From Streptomyces agglomeratus (lineage in GTDB: Bacteria > Actinomycetota > Actinomycetes > Streptomycetales > Streptomycetaceae): DNA of 64,000 nt. The position numbers were made by a program, and so were the translations under genes. Below, piece after piece: positions 51,625 through 61,244 of the stretch. The DNA lies in the NCBI RefSeq assembly GCF_001746415.1, contig NZ_MEHJ01000002.1, positions 62,001 through 126,000 on the forward strand, written 5' to 3'. The stretch's first letter is position 1. Every line of letters starts with the position of its first letter. The notes beneath the pieces are model-generated. The model did not search any database. It saw nothing but the letters and a program-made list of their open reading frames with translations, and was not told the origin of the DNA.

Positions 51625-53715
51625 GTGAACGACGCCGCCGGCGCCCCCGCCGCCCGCCGCCGAGCGGCGCGCGCACGGCCCTCGGACCTCGCCCTGATCA
51701 CGGCCTGGTGGCAGGGGCTCGGCGGTGACGGGTTCCTCGTGCTCCCGCCGCCGAACCGGGGCCGCTACACCCAGTCCGACGGTCACGAGGACGCCGCCGA
51801 GGTCCTCGCGGAGCGGGGGCTCACCGGCCCCGTCTCCTTCGCCTACTGGCACTGGCAGTCCCACGGGCGGGCCTTCGGCCGCTCCAGCGCCCTGAAGGGC
51901 GAACTGCTGTTGCACTGGGGCGGCGACCACACCACCGTCGCCGCCGGGCTCGGTGAGGGGCCGGCCGGTTTCCGCGTCGTCGACGGCGGCCCCCAGGGCG
52001 CCTTCCGGCTGGACCGGATCACCGACCGGGACGAGGCGGGACTGCCCGATCCCGCTGACCCTGACGGCGTACGGCAGTTCCTCGACGCGCTCGACGAGCC
52101 GGTAGACCGCAGTGCTTCCCCGCTCCGGTACCGGCCCCTGTCCCCGGTCGAGGCCGCCTGGCTCCACGAACGGCTGGACGACCCCCAGGACCTCGCCGCC
52201 GCGACCCGGTTCGCGGTCTCGCTGGAGCGCAGGGACGGGCTCACGCCCGACGAGACGGAGCGGCTGCTGCCCGCCTGGCGTGCGGAGTACGAGGAGCGGC
52301 TCACGGCGTGGGGCGCCTGGGCGGAGCTGCTCCACGCGCTGCTGCGCACCGGCCACGCGGAGGCGTGGGAGACGGTCGACGCCCTCCGCGTCATCGACTC
52401 CAGGGTGGCAGCCGTCGTGTCCCGGGTGCCGTCGGAGCGGGGCCTGGCCGTCGTGCGGGAGGCCGCCCTCGCGGGCTTTCGCGCCCCGGTCCACGCCTGG
52501 CTCGCGCTGCACCGGTCGCTCCACGAGCCCGACGCGGTACGGGCCGCGGCGGCCCTCGCGGCGGAACTGGCCGCGCACGACGTGCCGGAGACGTCGATGC
52601 ACGGGCTGTACGGCGCGCTGATCGAGGCCGTCACCGCCGACTGGCGCCGGGAGACGGGGGCGAGCTACCACGCCGGCCGGTCGTACGCAGATCTCGCGAC
52701 GGTCCGCTTCGCCACCGACGACCGACTGCCGCGGGCCCTGCGCGTCCTCGCCGCGGACGCGGCCCGCGACCGGGTGGAGCACGTACGGGAGGAGGCGCTC
52801 CGGCCCGGCCAGACCGACCTGGACGGCGTCGGCACCGTCGGCGTACTGGCCGCCGTGGACCGTTACGAGGCCGTCAGGGACGGGCTCCTGTCCGCCGTCG
52901 GCCCCGAACTCACCGGCTCCGAGACCAAGCTCGCCGACGTGTGGCACCGGTACCGGACGCTCACCGACGTCGACGTGCGCTGGCTGCGGGACCGGGTGGC
53001 CGACCCGACGACCGGCCTGCAGGGGCTCGGGTTCTGCCTCGAACTCCTCGTCGCCCACGGTCTGGCCACCGCGTCCGACGTCGAGGCCCTGCTGCCGCGC
53101 CGGCTGAAGGACCTCACCAAGAAGTACCGGACGACGTACACCGAATGGCGCCACCCGCTCGTCACCCTGACCTGTCTCGCCCTCGACCTGGACCACCCGG
53201 CCGCGGGGAAACTGGTCTCCTGGTGGAACGCGGCCCGGCCGCTGTGGAAGGACGAACTGCGGCTCCTCACCCACCTCGGCGCCCCCGACGAGGCCAAGGC
53301 CGCCGAACTGTGGGACTTCGTCACCTCGCCCGCCCACGACGTGGGCCAGCTGATGACCTGGGTGCTGGTCCGGGCCCGCCTCGACGGGGAGCACCCGCTG
53401 CTCGTCGCCGACCGGCTGATCGGCAACCCGGACATCCGCGAGTACGTGCTGCGCAGGGTGCTGATCGGCGTGGCGGACCCCGAACAGCCGCTGTGGCACT
53501 ACGCCGTCGACCCGAGAAGCGTGTGCTGGTGGCGGCGCGCCCAGGAGGTCGCCGAGCACCCCGGCCTCTCCCCTGAGGCCCGTGCCGTCGGCCTGAGCGT
53601 CGCCCGCGAGCACTACCTCATCCGCTACCCGGGCCAGGTGAGCCCCGCACCGACGGAGGCGGACCGCGCGAAGGCCGTGGCCTGGCTCGCCCAGCAGGAC
53701 ACCCCCAAGCCCTAG
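51625..53715 (+). CDS. Large helical protein of unknown function
   Basis: This 696-residue protein is read from GTG 51625, with AGGGAG seven bases upstream. The frame opens far earlier, but the preceding sequence is not coding-like. The N-terminal domain contains SDLALITAWWQGLGGDGFLV and GPVSFAYWHWQSHGRAFG. The remainder is Ala/Leu/Arg-rich helix throughout, suggesting HEAT- or TPR-like repeats, and ends YLIRYPGQVSPAP. There is no signal peptide, membrane helix or catalytic motif. Its TAG stop (53713-53715) is part of the CTAG target duplicated by the adjacent IS701-like element, so the insertion left it intact. Confidence 0.6.
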   Translation: MNDAAGAPAARRRAARARPSDLALITAWWQGLGGDGFLVLPPPNRGRYTQSDGHEDAAEVLAERGLTGPVSFAYWHWQSHGRAFGRSSALKGELLLHWGGDHTTVAAGLGEGPAGFRVVDGGPQGAFRLDRITDRDEAGLPDPADPDGVRQFLDALDEPVDRSASPLRYRPLSPVEAAWLHERLDDPQDLAAATRFAVSLERRDGLTPDETERLLPAWRAEYEERLTAWGAWAELLHALLRTGHAEAWETVDALRVIDSRVAAVVSRVPSERGLAVVREAALAGFRAPVHAWLALHRSLHEPDAVRAAAALAAELAAHDVPETSMHGLYGALIEAVTADWRRETGASYHAGRSYADLATVRFATDDRLPRALRVLAADAARDRVEHVREEALRPGQTDLDGVGTVGVLAAVDRYEAVRDGLLSAVGPELTGSETKLADVWHRYRTLTDVDVRWLRDRVADPTTGLQGLGFCLELLVAHGLATASDVEALLPRRLKDLTKKYRTTYTEWRHPLVTLTCLALDLDHPAAGKLVSWWNAARPLWKDELRLLTHLGAPDEAKAAELWDFVTSPAHDVGQLMTWVLVRARLDGEHPLLVADRLIGNPDIREYVLRRVLIGVADPEQPLWHYAVDPRSVCWWRRAQEVAEHPGLSPEARAVGLSVAREHYLIRYPGQVSPAPTEADRAKAVAWLAQQDTPKP

Positions 53716-55156
53716 TAGGGCTTGGTCAGGTTGGTTGTGGTTGAGCGTTTCCTTCTGGCCCGGTGTTGCGTTGAGGGGGTGTGACTCCGGATGAGATTGT
53801 TGCTGTGCGTGGTGAGTTGGAGGACTTCGCGGCGGAGGTTTTCGAGCCGTTCGCGAGGAACGACCAGCGTCGGTGGGGGCAGGTCTATCTCCGGGGCCTG
53901 CTCACGGACGGGCAGCGCAAGTCGGTCGAGCCGATGGCCGCCCGGCTCGGGGAGGACGGGAACCGGCAGGCCCTGGCCCACTTCATCACCACCAGCCCGT
54001 GGGACCCCGCGCATGTGCGGGCCCGGCTGGCCTGGAAGATGGAGAAGGCCATCCTGCCCACCGTGCTGGTCTTCGACGACACCGGGTTCCTCAAAGACGG
54101 CAACGCCTCGGCGTGCGTGTCGCGGCAGTACACCGGCACCGCCGGCAAGGTCACCAACTGCCAGGTCGGTGTATCCCTGCACCTGGCGTCCGACCACGCG
54201 TCGGCGGCGGTCAACTGGAGGCTGTTCCTGCCCGAGACCTGGGCGCCCGGGTCCGCGAAGGCCGATCCTGCCAAGGTCACCCGCCGCACCGCCTGCGGCA
54301 TTCCCGACGACATCGGGCATGTGGAGAAGTGGCAGCTCGCACTCGACATGCTCGATGAGACCCGCTCGTGGGGCATCGAGGTGCCGCTGGCCGTCGCGGA
54401 CGCCGGATACGGCGACGCGGCGGCCTTCCGGCACGGCCTCCAAGCCCGCGGCCTGAACTACGTCGTGGGGATCTCCACGACCTTGTCGGCTCAGCCCGGC
54501 GAAGCCGTGCCCGTGACCGAGCCGTACTCCGGAACCGGACGCCCACCGGTGGCGGAGTACCCCGACAAGCCGCAGTCGGTGAAACAGCTGGTCATCGCGG
54601 CAGGCCGGAAGGCGGCGAAGCCGGTCCAGTGGCGTGAGGGCTCCCGGCCCGGCACCGGCCGCAGCGGCTTCAAACGGATGTACTCGCGGTTCATGACGTT
54701 ACGGATCCGGCCCGCCGGACGCGAGGTCCGCCAAGCGGCCGACAGTCCGGAACTGCCCGAGTGCTGGCTCATCGCCGAGTGGCCCGCCGACCAGGCCGAA
54801 CCCGTCCAGTTCTGGCTCTCCGACCTGCCCGCCGACACCCCGCTGACCACCCTGGTCCGCCTGGCCAAGCTCCGCTGGCGCATCGAACACGACTACCGGA
54901 GATGAAACAGGCCCTGGGCCTGGCCCACTTCGAGGGCCGCACCTGGAACGGGTGGCACCACCACGTCACCCTCGTCTCCGTGGCACACGCCTTCTGCACC
55001 CTGCAACGACTGGCCAGAGCCCCAAAAGACACGGCGCCGGCCTGAGCCTCTACCACGTCGTCCGCGAGCTACAGACCCTCCTCGCCACCTGGGCCGGCGC
55101 CTGCCCAACATGTCACCGCGGCATACCCACACCGACCCCAACCTGACCAAGCCCTA
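53716..55156 (+). mobile_element. IS701-like insertion sequence
   Basis: Perfect 19-bp inverted ends TAGGGCTTGGTCAGGTTGG lie at 53716 and, inward on the other strand, from 55156. They are flanked by duplicated CTAG (53712-53715 and 55157-55160), the typical 4-bp target of this family. Confidence 0.9.
53781..55045 (+). pseudogene. IS701-family transposase (single frameshift)
   Basis: The DDE nuclease reads from GTG 53781. Blocks are AILPTVLVFDDTGFLKDGNA (Asp), VPLAVADAGYGDAAAFRHGL (Asp) and RLAKLRWRIEHDY. At about 54898 the frame breaks. Adding one G to a GG run continues it as EMKQALGLAHFEGRTWNG, with the catalytic Glu, and ends at 55045. Intact, it would be about 420 residues. Confidence 0.88.
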
Positions 55157-55160
55157 CTAG

Positions 55161-55234
55161 GGCCTGTCGTTTGGATCATGCGGGCTCGCGGGGTCTGGCA
55201 CCGCGCCTCGCCGGCCTGATCCAAACGACAGGCC
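55161..55234. mobile_element. 74-bp MITE with CTAG target duplication
   Basis: A non-coding element has perfect 18-bp inverted ends (GGCCTGTCGTTTGGATCA at 55161-55178, complement at 55217-55234). CTAG flanks it on both sides (55157-55160 and 55235-55238). The ends resemble those of IS5-group elements, which would move it in trans. It shares its left CTAG with the right target copy of the IS701-like element. Confidence 0.8.
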
Positions 55235-55262
55235 CTAGACCCAATCCCGGTGACTTTGGTTG

Positions 55263-55645
55263 GTGTTGGTCGTTGAGCGTGGTGTGCCAAGGCCTGGGCA
55301 GGTGAAGTCGTCGGGTGAGCGGTTGTCGGACCGGATCGCTCTGGGTGTGTTGACGCGGGTGTTTCCGCCCGGGGTGGTGGATGAGGTGATCGCGGAGTGC
55401 GGACGCCGGGAGCAACGTTCCCGGTTGCTGCCGGCCCGGGTGGTGGTGTACTTCGTGCTCGCGATGTGCCTGTTCTCGGGGCAGGGTTATGAGGAAGTGG
55501 CCCGGCTGCTGACGCAGGGCCTGGAGCGGGTGCGGCAGTGGGAGAAGCCGTGGAGGGTGCCGACGACGGCGGCGATCGGCAGGGCCCGGAGGCGGTTGGG
55601 ACCTGAGCCGCTGAAGGTGCTGTTCGACCGGGTGTGCAGGCCGGA
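55263..55645 (+). pseudogene. IS4-family transposase, N-terminal fragment
   Basis: The plus strand encodes LSDRIALGVLTRVFPPGVVD, AECGRREQRSRLLPARVVVY and ARRRLGPEPLKVLFDRVCRP, the Nterm_IS4 domain. Homology ends abruptly near 55645 and the catalytic domain is absent. The fragment begins just after the MITE's CTAG, so it may be a third element at the same target cluster. Confidence 0.75.
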
Positions 55646-55683
55646 GTCTTGGGCCTTTCGAAATGCCGCGGTGGTTCGCCAGT

Positions 55684-57186
55684 TCACGGACACAGGACGG
55701 GAAAGTCGGCCTTGACCCAAAGGGCTCGGATGGCGGCGGCCGTGTCATCGGCGGGGTCGTCCTCAGTGCTCCATATCCTGGCCTGGGCGGTGGAGTTGTT
55801 GACCGATGGCCAGCCCGGGTTCCCGGTGGCGGCGAAATCGGCCCACGCGCGCACCATGCGGCGTGCCAGTGCGTGGTCCGCAGGTGTGGGTGCGCCGCCG
55901 ATGAGGAATGCCAGGCAGTCGGTATCGAGGTTGCCGAAGGCGAAGGGGATGTCCGCACAGTGCCAGGCCCGCACGGCTCCGTTCGGGCCGGTGCGCCGAC
56001 GGTCGAAACGCGATAGGAACGCCCGGCCGCCAGCTCGGGCGTGAAGCTCGACGAGTCGGTTGCTGTACTCGCCGAACAGGAGGTCCCCGAAAACGGCGAG
56101 GTAGACATCGAGCACCGGGGCATGGGGCATCGCAGCGCGATAGCCTGCCACGAGACCGTCAGGAAGGCTGAAGTCTTCGGCGAAGAGAGCCAGCTGCTCA
56201 TCGGTGGTGACCTTCGCGCTGCTGCCGACGGCATCGAGCAGCCAGTACTCCTCAGTCGTGTGGCAGACCAGCAGGTCCACTTCCCGGGCCGCACCGGATG
56301 CCATCCCCGTGAGGGGGTCGGTAGGCAGTACGGCGCCGTCAAGGACGGGGGCGTAGAGGGCGGGGTCGTAGTGGCGGGATCCGGAGGCCGGGTCACGCCG
56401 GTAGGCGTCGACCACCTTGTCGGAGGCGATGACCAGGGCCTGCGGAGTCGCGGATGTCAAGCCCTCGGGTGTGGCGGGGCAGCTGGCTGCCGCAGCGATC
56501 TCACGGGTGGTCGCCGCAGCGATTTCGAGCGTGTAAAGGGGGCTGGCGGCGCTGTGAGCGATGGCACGGTGGAACAGGCCGCGGGCGCGATCCATCACCA
56601 TCAGGCAGGCAACCGAAGCGGCTCCTGAAGACTGGCCGGCGACCGTGACATTGCCAGGATCGCCACCGAAGGCCGCGATGTTCTTACGAACCCAGCGCAG
56701 GGCCGCGACCTGGTCGAGCAGACCCCGGTTGTCCGGATAGGCGGTTGCTTCGGCGGCGGGGACGTGGCCGAAACCTTCGAAGCCGAGCCGGTAGTTGAGG
56801 GTGACCACGACCAGACCGGCGCTGGCCAGCCAGGTCCCGTCGAAATCGGGTTGGGCCGAGGATCCGAAGGTGTAGGCACCGCCGTGGATCCAGACCAGGA
56901 CGGGCAGACGGCCGCCCTCGGCGGCTGGGGTCCATATGTTGACGGTGAGGATGTCCTCATCGTCAGGCGACCACACGGGTGCGCCGGGCAGTTCTGCCGA
57001 CTGCGGAGCGACCGGGCCGAAGGCCGTGCAGTCCCGCACTCCACTCCACGCCGGTGCCGGGAAGGGTTCCCGGAACCGATTGGCGCCGAACGGCGGGGCG
57101 GCATAGGGGATGCCGAGGATGGCGACGACTTCGGCAGAAGCCCGAAAACCTTGGACCGCACCGTTCTCTGTCTTGAAGGTATCCAT
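55684..57186 (-). CDS. Carboxylesterase type B
   Basis: This 500-residue protein is read from ATG 57186 (MDTFKTENGAVQGF). Seven more residues are possible from 57207. Family blocks are GIPYAAPPFGANRFREPFP, EDILTVNIWTPAAEG, the oxyanion loop PVLVWIHGGAYTFGSSAQ, the nucleophile GNVTVAGQSSGAASVACLM near residue 182, and a C-terminal His in AVRAWHCADIPFAFGN. There is no signal peptide, so it acts inside the cell on carboxylic esters. It is monocistronic, with a plausible promoter 90-120 bp upstream. The 3' end abuts an IS4 fragment. Confidence 0.85.
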   Translation of the reverse strand: MDTFKTENGAVQGFRASAEVVAILGIPYAAPPFGANRFREPFPAPAWSGVRDCTAFGPVAPQSAELPGAPVWSPDDEDILTVNIWTPAAEGGRLPVLVWIHGGAYTFGSSAQPDFDGTWLASAGLVVVTLNYRLGFEGFGHVPAAEATAYPDNRGLLDQVAALRWVRKNIAAFGGDPGNVTVAGQSSGAASVACLMVMDRARGLFHRAIAHSAASPLYTLEIAAATTREIAAAASCPATPEGLTSATPQALVIASDKVVDAYRRDPASGSRHYDPALYAPVLDGAVLPTDPLTGMASGAAREVDLLVCHTTEEYWLLDAVGSSAKVTTDEQLALFAEDFSLPDGLVAGYRAAMPHAPVLDVYLAVFGDLLFGEYSNRLVELHARAGGRAFLSRFDRRRTGPNGAVRAWHCADIPFAFGNLDTDCLAFLIGGAPTPADHALARRMVRAWADFAATGNPGWPSVNNSTAQARIWSTEDDPADDTAAAIRALWVKADFPVLCP

Positions 57187-57274
57187 CGGAACATTGCCTC
57201 TCATCACACGCCAGATCGCCGGGGAGGTGAGGCTTCAGCTTTGCATCGGGCGGACCCGAGGACCAACACCAAGA

Positions 57275-57304
57275 TCATGATGATTGACGCACCAGTGATG
57301 TCAA
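57275..57304 (-). promoter_or_regulatory. Candidate promoter of the carboxylesterase gene
   Basis: On the minus strand TTGACA (57304-57299) is followed after 18 bp by CATGAT (57280-57275), close to sigma-70-type hexamers. TTGAC is repeated inverted across the spacer (TTGAC-N11-GTCAA, 57284-57304), a possible operator. Confidence 0.4.
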
Positions 57305-57348
57305 TTCCCGCCGCCACCAGTCCGCAGTGTCGGCAAACGATGGCGAGC

Positions 57349-60300
57349 TCAAGCGGTCAGCGCATCACTGCTGTTCAGGAGGTCAGCGTAGACCTCTGCC
57401 GGAGTCCGGTAACCGTGGGTCTTCCGTGGGCGGTGGTTGAGCTCGTGTGCGATGGCGTCCAGGTCGGCCTGGCTGAACGTGCGGAGGTCGGCGCTCTTGG
57501 GGAGGTACTGCCGCAGCGGTCGGTTGGTGTTCTCGTTCGTGCCGCGTTGCCATGGGCTGCGCGGCTTGCAGAGGTAGATCGGCATCTTGGTCTCGGTGGT
57601 GATGGCCTGGTGCTCGGCGATCTCCCGGCCGCGATCCCAGGTGAGCGTCCGCCGCAGTCGCGGCGGGATGCCGAGGAGGCTCTTTGTGAGGTGCGGGGTG
57701 ACCTGCTCGGCCTTGATGCCGTCCGGCAGCACGACGATGGTCGTGTAACGGCTGGTGCGCTCAACGAGCGTGGCGACTGCCGAGGGACGGGTGCCCATCA
57801 CGAGTCGGGTAGCGGGGACGCATTACTGCGTCCCCGCCCCCTCAGAACCGTGCAAGCAGCTATTCACCGCACACGGCTCAAGCAAGCCCCAGAGGCTCGC
57901 CGGCAGGCACAAGTGCTGAACTCGTCATCGTGGCGGCTCCATTCCGCCGCTGACAATGGGTGTGGAGGAGACGGAGTCGTTGACCGTCCGGCGTACTCTC
58001 GCCCGGGAAGGCGATGTATTGCTTGGAGATCGCTTTCCGAATGATGACCCGCCACGCTTCCCATTCCTGCGGGCTTTGTGGCGGATGATCGGCGTGCAAC
58101 AGGAGCCCTCCGCAGATCGAACAACGGCCGTGTTGTGCCTGTAGAAGGCGCACGGTCATGGCGTCGACTGGCAGAGGAGTTCCCTTGCGTCGCCGCTGAG
58201 CCCAATATGATTCCAGGGCTGGGTCGTCCGGGGACGCCTTCCCCTTGACCAACTGGTGCCGGACTATCTTCGTCCAGGAGAACTTGAGCAGGTAGGCACC
58301 GCTGTCGCGGTCACCGAACACCCACCGGTCCTTCCTGGACCTGTTGAACCGGCCGAAGTACTTGTCAGATATCCAGTGCTTCGGCTTGTTCGGGTGACTG
58401 TGCTTGGCCCACTTGTAAGCGAGCTTCCACATGTGATTGTCCAGCGCCGTGAAGATCTTGCTGGACACTACCGTCCGGTAGTAGGCCGACCAACCCCGCA
58501 CGATCGGATTGATCTTCTTGAGTACCGCACCGGCGTTGGCCCCTCGCAGGGCCACCATTTCGGTACTGAGCCGTTCCCGTATCCGTCTCTGAGCCGCTTT
58601 GCTCGGCTTGATCAGCAGTTTGCCGTGATAGCGGCGGACGTTGAATCCCAGAAAGTCGAATCCGCTCTCCGCGTGGACGATTCGTGTCTTGTCCTCGTGG
58701 AAAGCGAGTCCCCTGGGCGTCAGCCATGCAGCCAGCCGTTCCTTGACCTGCTCGGCCTGTTCACGGCTGGTGCACATCGCGACAAAATCATCTGCGTACC
58801 GCACCAGCACAGGGCTGCCGCTCTGTGCACTCCCGGCATCTCTGCCGGTGGTGTAATAGCGGACCCCTGCGGCTTCCTCCATTCCGTGCAGGGCCACGTT
58901 GAAGAGCAACGGGCTGATCACCCCACCTTGCGGAGTTCCCTCCTCGGTCGGGGCGAACCGGCCGAGATCCACGACCCCGGCCTTGAGCCACTGACGGACC
59001 AGTCCCCGGGCGGGGAAGGTGCCGAGAGCGGCCATGAGCCGGGCGTGGTCGATGCGATCGAACGCCGCCGTCAGATCCGCGTCGAGTACCCACGCACGCT
59101 GCGGGTTCTTCCCGTTGAGCGTGGAGTAGATGGCCCCGATCGCGTCGTGACAGCCGCGGCCGGGCCGAAAGCCGTACGACTTCGGCTCGAACCGCGCTTC
59201 CCACTCGGGCTCCAGTGCTCCCAATGCCACAGCTTGCAGGCACCGGTCAACAATCACGGGAATCCCGAGTCCGCGCTTCTTCATGGTCCCCGGCTTGGGG
59301 ATAAACACCCGCTTGACGGGCTTGGGAATCCAAGGTCGGGCACGGTGCTGAACCCAGTGGGCCAATGCGGCCTTGGACTGGGAAAGCAGCACCACCTTCC
59401 CGTCGACTCCCGCCGTCGCGCGTCCAGCATTGATCTCCGTGACCCGTCGCACGCTCAGGAGCGTGTTGGAGCGGGACCGGAGCATCAGCTTCTGCAAATT
59501 GCGGACCTTCTTCAGGTCCCCTGCCTGCGATGCGTGAAGATTCTCTGCCGCAGACGCCGTACGTCTTCCTCGACCCGCCGCCAGTCAATCGACGCCCAGT
59601 CCAAGTCTTCGCCCTCGGGTCCGTTCACCGGAACAGAAGCAGTCGGAACGGCCGGGGCCGATCCGTCCGCTGTCTGCGTGGTGTCCAACTTGCCCCTCGG
59701 TTCCGTCGTCGTCGTTCAGTGATTCTGCATAGGCTCACCCGGCCCACGTCAGCACCCTTTCGGGTCCGGGCAGTTCACCCGTATCCGGACGGTTATGCGG
59801 GGCGACCGGCGGAGAGTCCGATCGTCTGCCCCGGGTTCCCGTTTCCTTTCGGCTTCCGGCATTGGCTTCTTGGGCCGTCCTGTTCCCGCTGGGGAGTTGA
59901 GCCTTCCTTACGGTCGGCTGACCAAGCCAAATCGGCCCGGACCCCAACGGGGTTTCCACGTTCCACACGAATGAGATACGACCGGGGTGGGTGCTCCCTT
60001 TACCCCGAGGCGGCGGTGTCCACCTGGCCGGAGTGACCTCTACCGGCCAGCGCCTGCCGCTTCTCAACGGCTAGCCATGCACCCCACTCACGCATTCCAT
60101 CAGCGGGGCTTGGGATCACGAGGCATCATCGGGAGTTCATGTACTTCACCCGTCCGGTCTTCCCCTTGCCGGTAACTCCCGGATGGAACGGAAGTCCTTG
60201 GGCTTTCCCCTGAGCTTCGCACCACGCCGTTACCGGCATCGCACGTCAAGGGCGGGGACGGGTCATACGGACACAGACCCGTGACTGCACCTACAGCTTC

Positions 60301-61144
60301 ATCAACTGTCTCTCCAATCGGTCAGTCCACTCAAATTCGTGCAACTTCGTGTCGCACGGTCGCCCTCCCAGTGGCCGGGGATTTTGCGGTCCTCGACCTC
60401 GGCGGGGCGGTCGGTGATGGGCACCATTCCGCGGATGATGCCTCGCCCGGTGGGCCGGCGGGCGATCTTCAGGCGGCGCATGGGCCGGGCTGACCGCAGT
60501 CGCTGGGTGAGGGTGCGGTCGATTGCCTGGCGGCGACGAGGGTCGTAGAGCGAGAGGTAGATCGCTTCGTGCGAGATCTGCATGGCGGCGTCACCGGGGA
60601 ACTGAAGTCGCAGCCACCCTGCGATCTGCTCGGGCGACCAGCACAAAGCCAGCTTGGCCTCCACCAGGGCGCGCAGAGGCGGTCGTTGGGCGAGCTTGGC
60701 CTGCTTGGGCCGGCGCCCACGCGCGTAGGCTGCCGCATCGGCGGAAGCGGCTCGATAGCGGTCCCGGCCGCCGTTGCGGGCGATCTCGCGGGAGACGGTC
60801 GAAGGCGACCGGCCCAGCCGCCTGGCCAACTGCCTGGCCGATTCCCCAGCGGCGATGCCACGGGATATCTCTTCGCGCTCACTGCCACTCAGATGCCGCT
60901 CCGCTCGCTGCTGCGGGGCGAGTCGGACCCCGCCGCTCTGGCACAGGAACCGGCGGGCGCTCTGCATCGGTGCCCCGAGCGCCCGCCCGATCAAGCTGAA
61001 CGACTGCCCCTCGCGCCAGCGCCTCCAGATCTCATCCTGCTGAGTCGGCGAAAACCCGTAGTCACGCACCTGTGCCTCCACGATCACATGATCATCCGTG
61101 GGTGGTGCGTTGATCACTTGAGGGTGCCGGTCGTTTGCCGACAC
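57349..61144 (-). CDS. IS30-family transposase, two exons separated by an intron
   Basis: Exon 1 (61144-60358) carries the HTH parts (PTQQDEIWRRWREGQSFSLI, ARQLARRLGRSPSTVSREIA) and ends GRGIIRGMVPITDRPAEVED then HWEGD. Exon 2 (57803-57349) begins in phase with LVMGTRPSAVATLVERTSRY and carries the rest of the DDE core (RLRRTLTWDRGREIAEHQAI and SPWQRGTNENTNRPLRQYLP) to a TGA. Joining 60358 directly to 57803 gives an unbroken IS30 protein of about 414 residues (GDL junction). Transposase could therefore be made only from spliced RNA. Confidence 0.8.
57804..57876 (-). ncRNA. Group II intron domains V and VI
   Basis: Immediately after the ORF the RNA has domain V beginning GAGCCGTGTGCGGTGAATAG with a complementary 3' arm (TTGCACGGTTC). 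It is followed by a GC-rich hairpin (GCGGGGACGC...GCGTCCCCGC, with an unpaired A) as domain VI, and the 3' splice site. Domain V is the catalytic heart of the ribozyme and the A of domain VI is the branch point. Confidence 0.85.
57878..59688 (-). CDS. Group II intron-encoded reverse transcriptase/maturase with HNH endonuclease
   Basis: About 604 residues, read from TTG 59688. A frame break near 59535, consistent with loss of one G, separates the first about 50 residues (GEDLDWASIDWRRVEEDVRR) from the long ORF. RT blocks include KRGLGIPVIVDRCLQAVALG, FRPGRGCHDAIGAIYSTLNG, EGTPQGGVISPLLFNVALHG and the catalytic LVRYADDFVAMC near residue 297. The maturase domain X follows (INPIVRGWSAYYRTVVS). 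At the C-terminus is an HNH/zinc finger with CSICGG, HAD and LHTHCQRRNG. It assists splicing and cuts target DNA for retrohoming. Confidence 0.88.
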
Positions 61145-61244
61145 TCACAGCTGTGGACCCAACCACCGCTACGCTCACACAATGCAACAATAATTACAGA
61201 GTGCTACTTGTCGCTTGGCGGCGGCTCGGGGATACAGGGCCTCC

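Larger units (their letters stand above)
57804..60357 (-). mobile_element. Complete group II intron
   Basis: The 5' end on the minus strand reads GTGCGACACG (from 60357), the group II 5' consensus. The 3' end reads ...ACCCGAC (57804), ending in AY. Between them lie a long structured non-coding region (59689-60357), an RT-maturase-HNH ORF, and a canonical domain V and VI. The insertion site is inside the IS30 transposase gene at the HWEGD/L position. By domain V and ORF layout it is a bacterial-class intron. Confidence 0.88.
57326..61145 (-). mobile_element. IS30-family insertion sequence interrupted by a group II intron
   Basis: Inverted ends AGTGTCGGCAAACGA lie at 57326-57340 and, on the opposite strand, from 61145. 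They enclose an IS30 transposase split into two exons by a 2.55-kb group II intron. Without the intron the element would be about 1.27 kb, a normal IS30 size. Confidence 0.8.

Noticed and set aside
51535..53613. 692-codon open frame on the minus strand
   Set aside because: It is the mirror of the 696-aa plus-strand gene. High GC keeps antisense frames open. It is rich in Gly/Val/Arg/Gln and has no domain.
58256..59722. 488-codon plus-strand frame opposite the intron RT
   Set aside because: Antisense of the reverse transcriptase. No domain.
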